Of a DNA stretch of 29,427 nt, positions 15,144 to 25,000 are shown one piece after another. The stretch is from Planctomycetaceae bacterium. Its GTDB lineage: Bacteria > Planctomycetota > Planctomycetia > Pirellulales > Thermoguttaceae. The stretch is from contig JAITQJ010000033.1 in NCBI GenBank assembly GCA_031288955.1, positions 1 through 29,427 on the forward strand, read 5' to 3'. Made by a program: the position numbers and the translations under genes. The notes beneath the pieces were generated by a model. That model was not told where the DNA came from, ran no database searches, and saw nothing but the letters and a program-made list of their open reading frames with translations. Each line of letters begins with the position of its first letter. Within the stretch, counting starts at the first letter, position 1.

Positions 15144-16238
15144 ATGAAACATCTATCGCATCTTGCCGTTTTGACCGCTGCCTTTGTTTTCTCTTTGACG
15201 CTGCAATGTCCGGCGCAAGATGCTGCTCCGCCGAAAGCATCTCCGAAAATCAACAAAGTCAATATCAAAGAGGAGCGGGACAATAACAACACACATCAGA
15301 AAGCCGTTTCTAAAACAGTGTATCGCTCTTATTGGAACGGTACAGGTACCCGAATGATGATAATGCAATTTCTGGACTACGAAAATGTCCGTAAAGAGTG
15401 GAATGTTTCCGATGAACAATACAAACAGATTAAAAACGCTCAAAATCAAGCGAAGTCACGCCCGGAATGGGTCGAGATGCTAGCCGAAATGAAGAAAATT
15501 CCAAAAGCGGACGACCCTGCATTCCAAAATGCGGACAAAGAAACCAAACAAAAATGGGCTGAATTGCCGGAACGGTTGATAACGTTTGTGATTGAAAATC
15601 CTGCCAGAGAAGCCGAAAAGTTGCTGACCCCGGAGCAAAGAAAAAAGGTGCAGGAATTACAAATTGCGGCAATGTCGGTGATGCCGATGGTCTCGCCGGA
15701 TATGTTCAAAGCACTTGACCTTTCTGATGAGCAGAAGGGGAAAATGGAAAACATCAAAAAAGGATTAGAATCGGAGTATTTTCGGAATGTGGACGAAATG
15801 GTAGATGTCCAGTATGCCTTTCAAGATAAAGTTTATGACAAAATCGAAAAAGAAAACGGGGCAACAATTGATGCAAAGGATTTTAATGAAAAGATGCGTG
15901 CGGCATCAGATTCGCTGGAATTGGAAAATGGCAGCGAATTCAAAAAGATACAGGAGGCGTTCAATAAAAACCGGGCGTTAGTGACTCGTCTCAAAATCCA
16001 AATGTTCGATGTGCTGACCGATGAGCAGTGGGCAAAATTGCAGGATTTGGTAGATAATCCGCCGGATTTTATTAAGGAGGAACTCGCCCAAATGAAGAAG
16101 AAACTCGGCGATGAACAGCAGTCCGATGTGTGGAAGCCCGGCGTTAATTCGTGGCAGCCGGGCGATGCCATACCGGAAAAATATAGACAACAACGTGCTG
16201 CGGGGAAAAAATTTCCGCAAAAGGAAAAGGATAAGTAA
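15144..16238 (+). CDS. secreted LTXXQ/Spy-like helical protein
   Basis: Exported protein of 364 residues. A signal peptide ends near the AQDAA site (MKHLSHLAVLTAAFVFSL start), and a mostly helical charged body follows. The repeated phrases LTPEQRKKVQEL, LSDEQKGKMENIKKG, VSDEQYKQIKNAQ and LTDEQWAKLQDL resemble the LTxxQ motif of Spy/CpxP-type periplasmic proteins. This one is much longer and the match is motif-level only. GGAG at 15133-15136 lies 7 nt before ATG. Its 5' leader is nearly identical to that of the next gene, 81 bp downstream, and the two may share expression. A chaperone or stress-sensing role is possible but unproven. Confidence 0.75.
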   Translation: MKHLSHLAVLTAAFVFSLTLQCPAQDAAPPKASPKINKVNIKEERDNNNTHQKAVSKTVYRSYWNGTGTRMMIMQFLDYENVRKEWNVSDEQYKQIKNAQNQAKSRPEWVEMLAEMKKIPKADDPAFQNADKETKQKWAELPERLITFVIENPAREAEKLLTPEQRKKVQELQIAAMSVMPMVSPDMFKALDLSDEQKGKMENIKKGLESEYFRNVDEMVDVQYAFQDKVYDKIEKENGATIDAKDFNEKMRAASDSLELENGSEFKKIQEAFNKNRALVTRLKIQMFDVLTDEQWAKLQDLVDNPPDFIKEELAQMKKKLGDEQQSDVWKPGVNSWQPGDAIPEKYRQQRAAGKKFPQKEKDK

Positions 16239-16319
16239 AATGATTTCCCGTAACATTGTCGAATGCCCGGCAGTTTCCGAGACAATAAACCAGACTTTAA
16301 CCCTTTTTGGAGAGAAAAA

Positions 16320-18050
16320 ATGAAAAAGTTATCGTGCCTTGTCGTCGTTCTCGCCGTTTTAACGGGGTTTCGTGTTTCCGCACAGGAAACGTTTGCGCCG
16401 CTCATCACGAAAGACACTGTCGTCTTCGTCCACCTTGATTGCAGCAAAGTCAAACTCGACAGCCTCAAAAGCGAGGCGGCAAAAATCGGCGAAACCTTTT
16501 TGAAGGAACTCAACTTTGACAGCAAGTCCGCAAAGTCCACCCTTCAGGAATGGAACAGCGAACTGGATAGACTCGAATCGCAAGTCCGACCGGTCTTTGA
16601 AACCATTACGCAAAAACTCGGCATTACCGAACTCGCTGGGATAATCGACCAAAAACTGCTCGACAAGGGGATTCAAATGATTATCGCTGCCTCTTGGAAA
16701 AACAAAACCGAAGAAGACCTGCAAACGTTTTTTTCCGTTTTTCCTGAACGCGAAAACAAGAAGGCATTTCATCACGTCGGTAATTATTTATGCGTTGCTT
16801 TTTCCAGCCACCGCAATGATGAAACGAACCGTATTATCCTGACCGACTGGATAAAAGAAGCCGTTCCTGCCGAAGACGGGGCGATTCAGCAGGCACTGAA
16901 AACGTTAAACAAAGGCGACGAATTGAAATTCGCTGCCGCAACGCCGACATCATTTGACGGAAGCAAATTCGCCGAAGAAGCGGGGAAAGCCGGTATCCCC
17001 CGCGAAATGTTAAACCTCTATCTTTATGCGGCGAAAAAGATTGAGTGGGCGGCATCTTCCTTTTCGTTTGCGCAGGTTTTTTCGCCGACCGAAGAAGAGG
17101 AGCGGTTGTTAACCATTAAGACGATAAAACCGGCTGATGCGAAACAACTTCGGACGATGCTGGAAACGTCGATTGATTGGGGAATGACCGCTGCCAATGC
17201 TGCTATCCAAGCAGCCCAGCGGGAGGAAGAGTTCAAAGTGCCGCCGCTCGTTTTTGAATTTGCTAGAGGATATTTGCGCACATTGCTGCCGGATATCGAA
17301 GACGATAAATTGGTTTTCCGTTTTCGCAAGAGCATCAAAACGGTGATAGGCGGTACCGGCAATATCAATACCGTTGCCGCGGTAGGAGTTGCATCTGCTC
17401 TGCTTGTGCCGGCAACGCAGAAAGTACGGGAATCCGTCCGGCAAACGCAATGTGCCAATCACGAAAAAACCATCGTGCTGGCGTTCCATAATTACCACGA
17501 TAGTCACGGTGCTTTCCCGCCGCTTTACACGGTAGATAAGGACGGCAAACCGCTCCATAGTTGGCGGGTGCTGATTCTGCCGTATCTTGAACAGAGTGCG
17601 CTGTACGATAAAATCCGGCTGAACGAACCGTGGGACAGCGACTACAACAAACAGTTTCATAGTGCCGATGTGCCGCTTTACAGTTGTCCAAGTTGTCCTC
17701 ACGAAGCAGGCGATTGCTGTTATTCGGGAGTTGCCGGTGAAGGTTTGGTACCGGCGAAGAAGGCTGGCGGAGTAAAAGGGCTGGTGATTTCGGACATCAC
17801 GGACGGAACGAGCAACACGTTTGCCGTTGTCGAAGTGAAGAGACCGTTTTGCTGGATGGACCCCGCGGCAGACATTACTTTGGACGAATTGTCGAAGGGA
17901 ATTAACGCTGGTCAGGTTGGCAGTTATCATCCGCACGGAATCAATGCGGCACTGTTTGACGGCAGCGTCCAGTTCAGGTCAAACAATGTGCCGAAAGAAA
18001 CGTTGAAGGCGGTAGGAACCCGCGCCGGCGGCGAATCAGTCAGTTTTTAG
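16320..18050 (+). CDS. secreted protein with C-terminal DUF1559 domain
   Basis: Protein of 576 residues. ATG 16320 is chosen because GGAG at 16309-16312 lies 7 nt upstream and a signal peptide (MKKLSCLVVVLAVLTGFRVSA) begins there. Residues of about 22-335 form an unrecognised exported region. The remainder is DUF1559, a planctomycete family: TQCANHEKTIVLAFHNYHDSHGAFPP, SWRVLILPYLEQ, DGTSNTFAVVE, and HGINAALFDGSVQF near the end. DUF1559 proteins usually begin with a prepilin-type GFTLIE helix. Here a hydrophobic helix (VAAVGVASALLVPATQKVRES) holds the same place in front of the domain but is internal and lacks the prepilin peptidase site. It follows the LTXXQ-like gene in the same direction. 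Function unknown. Confidence 0.85.
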   Translation: MKKLSCLVVVLAVLTGFRVSAQETFAPLITKDTVVFVHLDCSKVKLDSLKSEAAKIGETFLKELNFDSKSAKSTLQEWNSELDRLESQVRPVFETITQKLGITELAGIIDQKLLDKGIQMIIAASWKNKTEEDLQTFFSVFPERENKKAFHHVGNYLCVAFSSHRNDETNRIILTDWIKEAVPAEDGAIQQALKTLNKGDELKFAAATPTSFDGSKFAEEAGKAGIPREMLNLYLYAAKKIEWAASSFSFAQVFSPTEEEERLLTIKTIKPADAKQLRTMLETSIDWGMTAANAAIQAAQREEEFKVPPLVFEFARGYLRTLLPDIEDDKLVFRFRKSIKTVIGGTGNINTVAAVGVASALLVPATQKVRESVRQTQCANHEKTIVLAFHNYHDSHGAFPPLYTVDKDGKPLHSWRVLILPYLEQSALYDKIRLNEPWDSDYNKQFHSADVPLYSCPSCPHEAGDCCYSGVAGEGLVPAKKAGGVKGLVISDITDGTSNTFAVVEVKRPFCWMDPAADITLDELSKGINAGQVGSYHPHGINAALFDGSVQFRSNNVPKETLKAVGTRAGGESVSF

Positions 18051-18059
18051 CGAAAAGTA

Positions 18060-18088
18060 TTGACAACTTGTTTCCAAAAGTTGACAAT
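18060..18088 (+). promoter_or_regulatory. candidate sigma-70 promoter of the DHH gene
   Basis: TTGACA (18060-18065), a 17-bp spacer and GACAAT (18083-18088). The -10 matches four of six. Transcription would begin near 18095, 30 nt before ATG 18125. Confidence 0.55.
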
Positions 18089-18124
18089 GGTGACGTTGTT
18101 GTTCTAACCCGAAAAATATCTGAT

Positions 18125-19033
18125 ATGCGTTTTGTTACCCGTAGTGATTTCGACGGACTCGTTTGCGGTATGGTACTCAAAGAAGCCGGTGTCATCGACT
18201 CCGTCCAGTTCGTTCATCCCAAAGACCTTCAGGACGGCATTTTCAAAGCCGATGCCAACGATGTTCTTTGCAACGTCCCTTATGTTTCCGGTTGCGGACT
18301 TTGGTTTGACCATCATACCAGCGAAGCCGACCGCGTCGGTTGGAATCCCGGTGTCCAAGGTCTCAGCAAAAAAGCCCCGTCGTGTGCCAGAATCGTCTAT
18401 GAATACTACGGCGGTGATGCCAAGTTTCCGCAGTTCAAAGATGTCATCGAAGCGGCAGACAAAGTCGACTCTGGACAGTTAACGCCCGAAGACATACGCA
18501 ATCCCCAGGGCTGGGTGCTTGTCGGTTTCCTTGCCGACCCCCGTACCGGACTGGGACGTTTTCACGATTTCCGTATCTCGAATTACAATCTGATGATGGA
18601 TTTTATCGACCATCTGCGGACGAAGCCGCTGACGGAAATTCTGGAGCATCCTGATGTCAAGGAACGCGTTGACTTATACCGGAAGCAGACGGAGTTGTTT
18701 GTCGAAATGGTCAAACAGTACACGAAGATAGAAAACAACGTGATTGTTACTGACCTGCGGGGTGTAACAATGATATACACCAGCAACCGTTTTACGGTGT
18801 ACAGCGTGTTTCCCGAACAAAACGTTTCGCTGTGGATAACAGACGGCAAGGCGAAGGTCAACGTGATGATTTCGTGCGGTTACAGCGTTGTGAACAGGAC
18901 GTGTACGGCGGATATCGGGGCGTTGATGCTCAAACACGGCGGCGGCGGTCATAAACAGGTCGGCACGTGTCAAATTGCTTTCGATGACGCTGATACCGTC
19001 ATCGCTGATATTCTCAAAGGACTGAAGGAATAG
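18125..19033 (+). CDS. DHH/DHHA1 family phosphoesterase (exopolyphosphatase-like)
   Basis: Cytoplasmic metal-dependent phosphoesterase of 302 residues. The start ATG 18125 places MRFVTRSDFDGL at the N-terminus, as is normal for DHH proteins. An upstream in-frame start at 18068 would put the promoter inside the gene. Motifs: Asp8 and Asp10 (SDFDG), Asp62-His63-His64 (WFDHHTSE), and the C-terminal DHHA1 loop GGGGHKQVGTCQ. Families of this fold include RecJ, NrnA oligoribonuclease and exopolyphosphatase. The size fits NrnA/exopolyphosphatase-like proteins, but the substrate cannot be set from sequence. The gene is separated from the DUF1559 gene by 74 bp and has its own promoter and terminator. 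Confidence 0.85.
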   Translation: MRFVTRSDFDGLVCGMVLKEAGVIDSVQFVHPKDLQDGIFKADANDVLCNVPYVSGCGLWFDHHTSEADRVGWNPGVQGLSKKAPSCARIVYEYYGGDAKFPQFKDVIEAADKVDSGQLTPEDIRNPQGWVLVGFLADPRTGLGRFHDFRISNYNLMMDFIDHLRTKPLTEILEHPDVKERVDLYRKQTELFVEMVKQYTKIENNVIVTDLRGVTMIYTSNRFTVYSVFPEQNVSLWITDGKAKVNVMISCGYSVVNRTCTADIGALMLKHGGGGHKQVGTCQIAFDDADTVIADILKGLKE

Positions 19034-19054
19034 CAGGGTAAAATAAAATTCCTG

Positions 19055-19099
19055 AAAGGACGCAGTCATTATATTGATTGGATAATGATGCGTCCTTTT
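19055..19099. terminator. bidirectional terminator between the DHH and RND genes
   Basis: AAAGGACGCA (19055-19064) pairs with TGCGTCCTTT (19089-19098), and inside it CATTAT (19067-19072) pairs with ATAATG (19082-19087), with a 9-nt loop. A short T-run follows on the plus strand, and the minus strand continues AT-rich (AGGAATTTTATTTT). It is placed between convergent genes. Confidence 0.8.
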
Positions 19100-19149
19100 G
19101 GTAATGAGACCGGTGAATAATCGTACCGGCAAAAGGTTCTTTTATATGG

Positions 19150-21426
19150 TTACGGCTGTTTTTGTGTCTCGAAAACCTTTCCGAAGCGGACGAAGAGTAT
19201 TGCGGGAAATACAATAATGTCCCCGATAAGCGAAGCCGTCAGGAGCAAAAATAAGAGTACCGAAAACCGCGATACCGGAATAAATTCACTCAAACCGAAC
19301 ACCAGCATTCCGCCGCCGCAAATAATCGTCGTTTGCACCAGTGCCGTAGCGCAGTGCCGATATGCCGATATAACCGCATCTTGCCGGCTCAAGCCTTTCT
19401 CCAATCCCCGCTGAAACCACGTGACAAAATGCAGTGTGCCGTCAACGGAAATGCCCATCGCCACACTCGCCGTCATCATCGAACCGATGTCCACCGGATA
19501 ACCGAGCCAGCCCATCGCCCCGAAAACAAGAACGCACGGGAAGAGATTCGGCACCATCGCTAACAAGCCCCGCAGAATTCCGCGTAACAAAATTATCAAG
19601 GAAACCGCTATCAGAACGAATGCCGTCAGAAAACTATAAATCAAGTCTGACAATAATTGCGATTGAGCGCGGTGCGCTAACGGAACTCCGCCTGTTACAA
19701 AAAATTCAAATTGAACCGCTCCGCCTTCTCTAATGCCGCCCTGAACAGTATTTTGAACACTTTGTATCCGCTGCCGGATTTCGTTGAGTAATTGAGCATA
19801 ATCTATCGGCATCTGCGCATAAGTCCGCAGACTTAAACGCCAAAACGTTGCCTGTTCTGCATCAGAGCGGTTGAAAAAATGCGTACCGGTCAACCGTTCC
19901 GGTTGTTTTTGTAAGATACTCGACAGCGCACTGCGTCTCGCTGCGGCAGAAACGCCGGTCTCATTCGGCGGCGGTACTGCCGGCAGAAAATTCAAAACGG
20001 AAATCACCGCTCCCGTTTCGGCAATTCCTTGCAGCGAATCCCGAACACGGCTGACAAGATTGACCTGGTCTATCATCAAAGGCGCACTGCCGCCGCTGTC
20101 CGGTACTTGTAACATTATTTCAACGGGAATCAAACCGCCGATAATATCTTCAAGGTGATTATAATCCCGAATCACTTTGGCGTGTTTGGGCATCATTCCG
20201 TGAAATGTAACCGTCGTTTTTAAGTTTTTGCACTGCCACAGAAAAAACACGAAAACGATTGATGAAACAATAAATAACGGACGGCGGAACCGGTACACAT
20301 TCTTTCCCGCTCTTTCCCAAAATAAAGCGAGTTGATGGTGAAACGTTCCTTCGGGATTTTCGAGTGCTTTACGCCGCCAGGAACGTACCGGATGCTGCTG
20401 CAATGCCGAAAAGACAAACAAGAAAAGCCAGAGGGTGCCGAAAGTCAATGCCAGCGACGCAAAGATGCCGAATGTACGTATCGGAATCATCCGTCCGATA
20501 GCGAGCGAACCGAGACCGAAGACAGTCGTAACGGCAGCAAGCGTACAGGGCAACAGGGCTTTTTTGTACGCAATTCGGGGTGCCGCCGCTTCGTCGGTAT
20601 CGTGCAGAGTTTCGCGGTAATAATTGATAAGATGAACACCGCCTGAAATAGTTAAAACATACGTCAGAGAAGCAATCAGCATCGAAATCGAATCGACGTG
20701 GGCATTCGTCCAGTAGAGCATCGCACCGCCGAGAGCCTCATTGGTTACGGCAACGAAAAAGACAAGCACCGCTGCGTAAAAATGCCGGAGACACAGCAGC
20801 AGTAAAAGGAAACATAGGAACAAAAAAAACGGTAAAAGAATTTTCTGCGATTGAGAAGAAATATCGTCAATGGCAACGCTGTCGATGGTCGGACCGGCAA
20901 TATAAATATCATCCCGCATCAGTCCCGTGATGTCCGTAACCGCTTGATAAACATACCGGACGGCATCTTTCCGGCTGACATTGTAATTCACCACCGCAAC
21001 GATGCAGGCATCTTTTTCGTTTTTCCCGATGAGCCAGCCTTGCAGACGGCGGTTCACCGTTTGGGGATTGATGCCGGGAACATTTTTGAGTTCCTCGCGG
21101 ACAGAGCGGGTCGTGATAGTGTTACGAAAATAAGCCGGCGTATCCGGCTGCGGTTCGGCAAGCAGTTTGCCGGAAATAATGTCGATACGTTCATCGTCTA
21201 TCCGGCAGTTTTTCCACGAAATCATTAAGAGTTCGCCTTCGGGAAAATGCGGATAGAAATGTTCGTTAAAATCTTTAATTTCCTGTGTGCCTTGCGGAAG
21301 CCAGTCGCTTACCCGGTTCATTGCCCGTTTTTTCGATTCGGCATCCGACCAGAGCAGAAAGAGAAATACGGGAATACTTCCGAAGAGAATAATCCAGCGG
21401 ATTTTCCGGTTCAAAAATTCTCGCAT
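19150..21426 (-). CDS. RND/MMPL family transporter
   Basis: Inner-membrane exporter-type protein of 758 residues. One N-terminal membrane helix (IRWIILFGSIPVFLFLLW) leads into a large extracytoplasmic loop. A cluster of helices starts at ILLPFFLFLCFLLLLLCL, then a second loop and a second helix cluster, the usual pseudo-twofold RND layout. The text SVAMGISVDGTLHFVTWFQRGLEKG matches the conserved GIxVDxxxH region of MMPL/SSD-type transporters. It is shorter than tripartite drug pumps and no partner periplasmic adaptor is seen. Lipid or hopanoid export is typical of the group but not shown here. It lies 40 bp downstream of the toxin gene and has no clear promoter of its own. Confidence 0.9.
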   Translation of the reverse strand: MREFLNRKIRWIILFGSIPVFLFLLWSDAESKKRAMNRVSDWLPQGTQEIKDFNEHFYPHFPEGELLMISWKNCRIDDERIDIISGKLLAEPQPDTPAYFRNTITTRSVREELKNVPGINPQTVNRRLQGWLIGKNEKDACIVAVVNYNVSRKDAVRYVYQAVTDITGLMRDDIYIAGPTIDSVAIDDISSQSQKILLPFFLFLCFLLLLLCLRHFYAAVLVFFVAVTNEALGGAMLYWTNAHVDSISMLIASLTYVLTISGGVHLINYYRETLHDTDEAAAPRIAYKKALLPCTLAAVTTVFGLGSLAIGRMIPIRTFGIFASLALTFGTLWLFLFVFSALQQHPVRSWRRKALENPEGTFHHQLALFWERAGKNVYRFRRPLFIVSSIVFVFFLWQCKNLKTTVTFHGMMPKHAKVIRDYNHLEDIIGGLIPVEIMLQVPDSGGSAPLMIDQVNLVSRVRDSLQGIAETGAVISVLNFLPAVPPPNETGVSAAARRSALSSILQKQPERLTGTHFFNRSDAEQATFWRLSLRTYAQMPIDYAQLLNEIRQRIQSVQNTVQGGIREGGAVQFEFFVTGGVPLAHRAQSQLLSDLIYSFLTAFVLIAVSLIILLRGILRGLLAMVPNLFPCVLVFGAMGWLGYPVDIGSMMTASVAMGISVDGTLHFVTWFQRGLEKGLSRQDAVISAYRHCATALVQTTIICGGGMLVFGLSEFIPVSRFSVLLFLLLTASLIGDIIVFPAILFVRFGKVFETQKQP

Positions 21427-21469
21427 TGTGTACTAACAACTCCGGTATCTACGATTGGCTAAACGGTTA
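21427..21469 (-). repeat. spacer repeat, right side of the TA cassette in transcription order
   Basis: The spacer between parE-like and RND genes reads TAACC-GTTTAGCC from the toxin stop codon onward. It aligns with the spacer at 22039-22077 over nearly its whole length, including TAGAT and a purine-rich ribosome binding site (GGAG here, AGGAA there). Confidence 0.55.
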
Positions 21470-21775
21470 TGATTCAAATAAGTTTTTTTCATCTCTTGCG
21501 CCGTGAACAATGCGGAGGATTTGGAGCCTTTCGTTTTCACTACGATAATAAATCATATAGTTGCGGAACTTCATTAAGGTACGGCATCGGGTTTGTCCCG
21601 ATGGGTCATAACGGAATCGTTCGCCAATATCAGGATTCCGGCAAAGCATTTGAACCGTTTCATCAACTTGCTGCTGAAATCTGTCCGCAACCGAATCACT
21701 CCGTTCTTCAAAATAGTTACAAATCTCATCAATATCGTTTTTGGCTTTCAGCGTGTAGTATGGTTGAAGCGTCAT
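21467..21775 (-). CDS. RelE/ParE family toxin
   Basis: Small basic protein of 102 residues with the ParE pattern: YTLKAKNDIDEICNYFEERSDSVADRF in the first helices, CRNPDIGERFRYDPSGQTRC in the middle, and strands FRNYMIYYRSENERLQILRIVHGARD at the end. ParE toxins act on DNA gyrase, while RelE relatives cut mRNA on the ribosome. The NP-x-x-G-ERF and R-x-x-x-x-FRNYMIYYR text favours ParE. ATG overlaps the TGA of the antitoxin gene by 4 bp (ATGA), the usual coupled layout. It sits between two homologous spacers. Confidence 0.85.
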   Translation of the reverse strand: MTLQPYYTLKAKNDIDEICNYFEERSDSVADRFQQQVDETVQMLCRNPDIGERFRYDPSGQTRCRTLMKFRNYMIYYRSENERLQILRIVHGARDEKNLFES

Positions 21776-22038
21776 ACGGCAACTCCAGATTTTCTCGCTT
21801 CACGACGCTTTCGGGTCGATTCCTTGATTTGTTCCCAAAACTCCTCTTCGGTCAGCCAAGCATCTTCTTCAATGGCTTCCTGTACCAATTCCCAATGGTA
21901 TTCATCAATTTTCCGCTGTTGCTGCTCCTGAACGAGTTTTTCAATGTACTCATCGGAGTCGGCAAGTCCCAATTCGGTAACCTGCCGCATCACAAAATTT
22001 TGCAGCGGCTCCGATAACGTAACACTAATCGTTGACAT
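21772..22038 (-). CDS. ParD-like ribbon-helix-helix antitoxin
   Basis: Acidic protein of 88 residues. The N-terminus (MSTISVTLSEPLQNFVMRQV) has the beta strand and first helix of a CopG/ParD-type DNA-binding ribbon-helix-helix fold. The C-terminus is the long charged helix that wraps the toxin (EAIEEDAWLTEEEFWEQIKESTRKRREARKSG). The ribosome binding site is AGGAA, about 5 nt before ATG. ParD proteins bind their own promoter, but I see no promoter in the 37-bp spacer. Transcription may therefore come from the M16 peptidase gene upstream, which would be unusual for a self-regulated pair. Confidence 0.8.
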   Translation of the reverse strand: MSTISVTLSEPLQNFVMRQVTELGLADSDEYIEKLVQEQQQRKIDEYHWELVQEAIEEDAWLTEEEFWEQIKESTRKRREARKSGVAV

Positions 22039-22077
22039 AGTAATTCCTGCATCTAAAACGTCCGGCTAAACGGGTTA
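22039..22077 (-). repeat. spacer repeat, left side of the TA cassette in transcription order
   Basis: The sequence begins with the stop codon of the M16 peptidase gene and reads TAACCCGTTTAGCC. It is a diverged direct copy of the spacer at 21427-21469, about 26 identities in 32 aligned positions. Confidence 0.55.
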
Positions 22078-25000
22078 TTCTATCGGACGGATAGTCGTTT
22101 TGAATAAATTCGAGTCTTCTTTCAATTTTTCTTCGTTCCCGAAAACGCAGATATTGTTCTGTTTCATTCCGTCACGGAACATCGCCGCAAACTTGCGAAG
22201 GTCTTCGACCGTTGTCGCCAAAACCTCGTCCCGCTCCCGCTGAATGTCCGCCTGCGTCAGACCGGCAGCCAACATTCCTGCCGTCCGTCCGCCCTTTTCA
22301 CTCGGCGTGAGCGGTTTGTCGAGTCCGCCAATCGTTGCGATAATCGCCTTCGTCAACTCTTCATCGGAGAGTTCCAATTTCTCCAGATAACCGGCAACGC
22401 CTTCGTAAATGTCAACGGTGCGTTTCAGATGCGGGTCGCGGTACGACCAGAGCGAAAACACACCGCTGCGGTCAGCGGAAAATCCGCCGCCGTAAGCACC
22501 GCCCTGCACACGGACATTGTTCCACAAATAGCCCGTCCGCAGAATGTTCGTCAACACCAGCATCTTGCCCGAATACTCAAAGCCGGATTTGCGGTAGTCT
22601 GCTGATTTCACTACGTACTGAACCCGGCTCGGAATGACCACCGCTTCGTTGAGTTGCGATGGCAACGGGGATTTGAAATCTGCGAAATTCGCTCTGCCGT
22701 CTTTGGCAACACTCAATTTTTGCTCAAACTTTTGCAGCACCGGTTGAATTGTTACGAATTCTTCCTTCGGCAGCGTTACGGTCATCTGTGCGTTGGAAAC
22801 GGCAAAAATCGACTCGGTGTACTCCTTGAATGACTTTATCAAGTCATCTGCTTTCGCATCAAAGTTCTTTTCTATGTCAACGAGGAATTTGTAAAATTCG
22901 ATACCGCCGGTCGCTTCCTGATACAGTTTTACCTTCGAGAAATACGAACCGGCACGGGTTTGCGCAAAGCGGTGTCCCGACGACATCAGCGATTGTTCCG
23001 CCCCGACGCGCTGTTCCTGAATCAACTCCTTAATACGCGCTTTGTCGGCAAACTTCGTTTTGCATAAAATCTCGTGAACGAGTTCGAGACCTTTTTCTAA
23101 CTTCGGCAGCGTTGTTTTAACTTTGGCGGAAAAACGCAAATCGAACGAGTCCGCTTTGCCTTTCACTGTCGTTGTTGCGAGTCCCGTCCCGATGCCGCCG
23201 GTGTGCAAATCAATTTCGCTGCTCAAGTCGGCATACGAATAATTTTCCGTATCAAGGCGACCGAGAATATCAGAAAACAACGAAAGAATTGCCGGATTAT
23301 GCCGATACGGTTCTAATTTGAACGTTATCGTTACATAAACGATTTTGTTTGTATCGACATCGACGTTCGTTACCGGCACATTATGGGCAGCAGTCTGCAC
23401 TTGTTCAAACGGAATCTTTTCCGCTTCTTTATCGACATCGGAAATTGCCAAGCGCGGAATCTTGGCAATGTCCTCCGGCTTATCCGCTGCAGCCTGCCGG
23501 TCAAGCAAAACCTGCTGCTTCTTTTTTATCTCTTCGATTTGTCCGCCGGACAGCGACTTCTTTATTTCGGCAAGTTTAGCGGAAAGTTTATCGGCTCTTT
23601 CCTTGTCGAGTCCCTGTTTTGCTTTGAGCATCACAAAGCCCCGCGACAGATTATCGAGAAGATATTTTTGTATCAGATTCTCGAATAAATTCTTTTCGAC
23701 TCCTGACCGGATATTTTTGAGAATCGACTCAAACCGCAGGTTTTTCAGGGTATCGCCGCCGTAAGACCACGTATCCAAAATGCTCATATCAATCGCCAAG
23801 CCTTTCGGAAAGCCGGAAACCTGAAATTCCCGAAGCGTAAATTCCGTGCTGTTAATCGCCCCTTCAATCAGTTTGCGGTCAATTCCGTCCTTGACGAGTT
23901 TTTTGAGGGTTGTATCCAGCACTTCGAGGAATTTTTCTTTTTTCTCCGGTTCCGAATTTTGCACAACGATTGAAAAACAGGGCTGCAAAATGGAATTGTC
24001 AAACGAAGCACTGACATCTAATCCGACACCGGCATCAAGCAATGCCCTTTTAAGCGGACCGCCATCGCTGCCGACGAGAATGTACGACAGTAAATCCATT
24101 GCGTAACTCCGTTCGGCATCGTTTACGTCCGTCGGCAGCAGATAATTCATACTCAAAAACGTTTTCTCTGTTGTCGATTCGCCCAAATCAACGGAGTATT
24201 CCGCCGTAATATCTTTCGGCTTATCAAAGGGCGGTTGCGGCTTAACCGCTGCATCAACCGTTTGCTTATCAAAGCGGGACAGGTATTGCTTATCGAGAAA
24301 TTCGAGGTGTTTTTCGACGTTCCCGTTTCCGTACAGATAAATCATCGAGTTCGACGGATGATAGAATTTGTTATGAAACGCAACAAATTTTTCCTGTGTC
24401 AGTTCGGGAATGTTATCGGGATTGCCGCCGGAATCGTTGGCGTAAGTCGAATCGGGATACATCGACTTTTGGATTGTCCGGTACAAAACGCTTTGCGGCG
24501 AAGAATAGACACCTTTCATTTCGTTATAAACGATACCGTTGTACGTCAGATTGCCGCCGGCATCAACTTCGTAATGCCAGCCTTCCTGCATCAGGATTTC
24601 CGGTATTTTTTTGACGTTCGGAAAAAAGACGGCATCGAGATACACGTCCATTAGATTTTGAAAATCCTTATCATTGCGGCTTGCGACGGGATACATTGTC
24701 CGGTCATCGGCGGTGAAGGCGTTGAGAAAGGTTTGGAGCGAACCTTTGAGCAAATCAACAAACGGCTCTTTGGAGGGAAACTTTTCGCTGCCGCACAGAG
24801 CGGAGTGTTCCATCACGTGAGCAATGCCGGTGCTGTCAGTCGGCGGCGTGCGGAAAGCGATGCAGAAGACTTTGTTATCGTCTTCGCTGGAAAGATAGAG
24901 CAGCGGCGCACCGGATTTGATGTGCTGAAAATAATACGCTGTCGATTTGACTTCATCGACTTTCTGCGTCCATTGAAGCGTAAATCCGTGATGGACGGAG

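Noticed and set aside
18064..18083. CAACTT/AAGTTG hairpin upstream of the DHH gene
   Set aside because: The stem is only 6 bp and is formed mostly by the spacer of the candidate promoter; no T-run follows.
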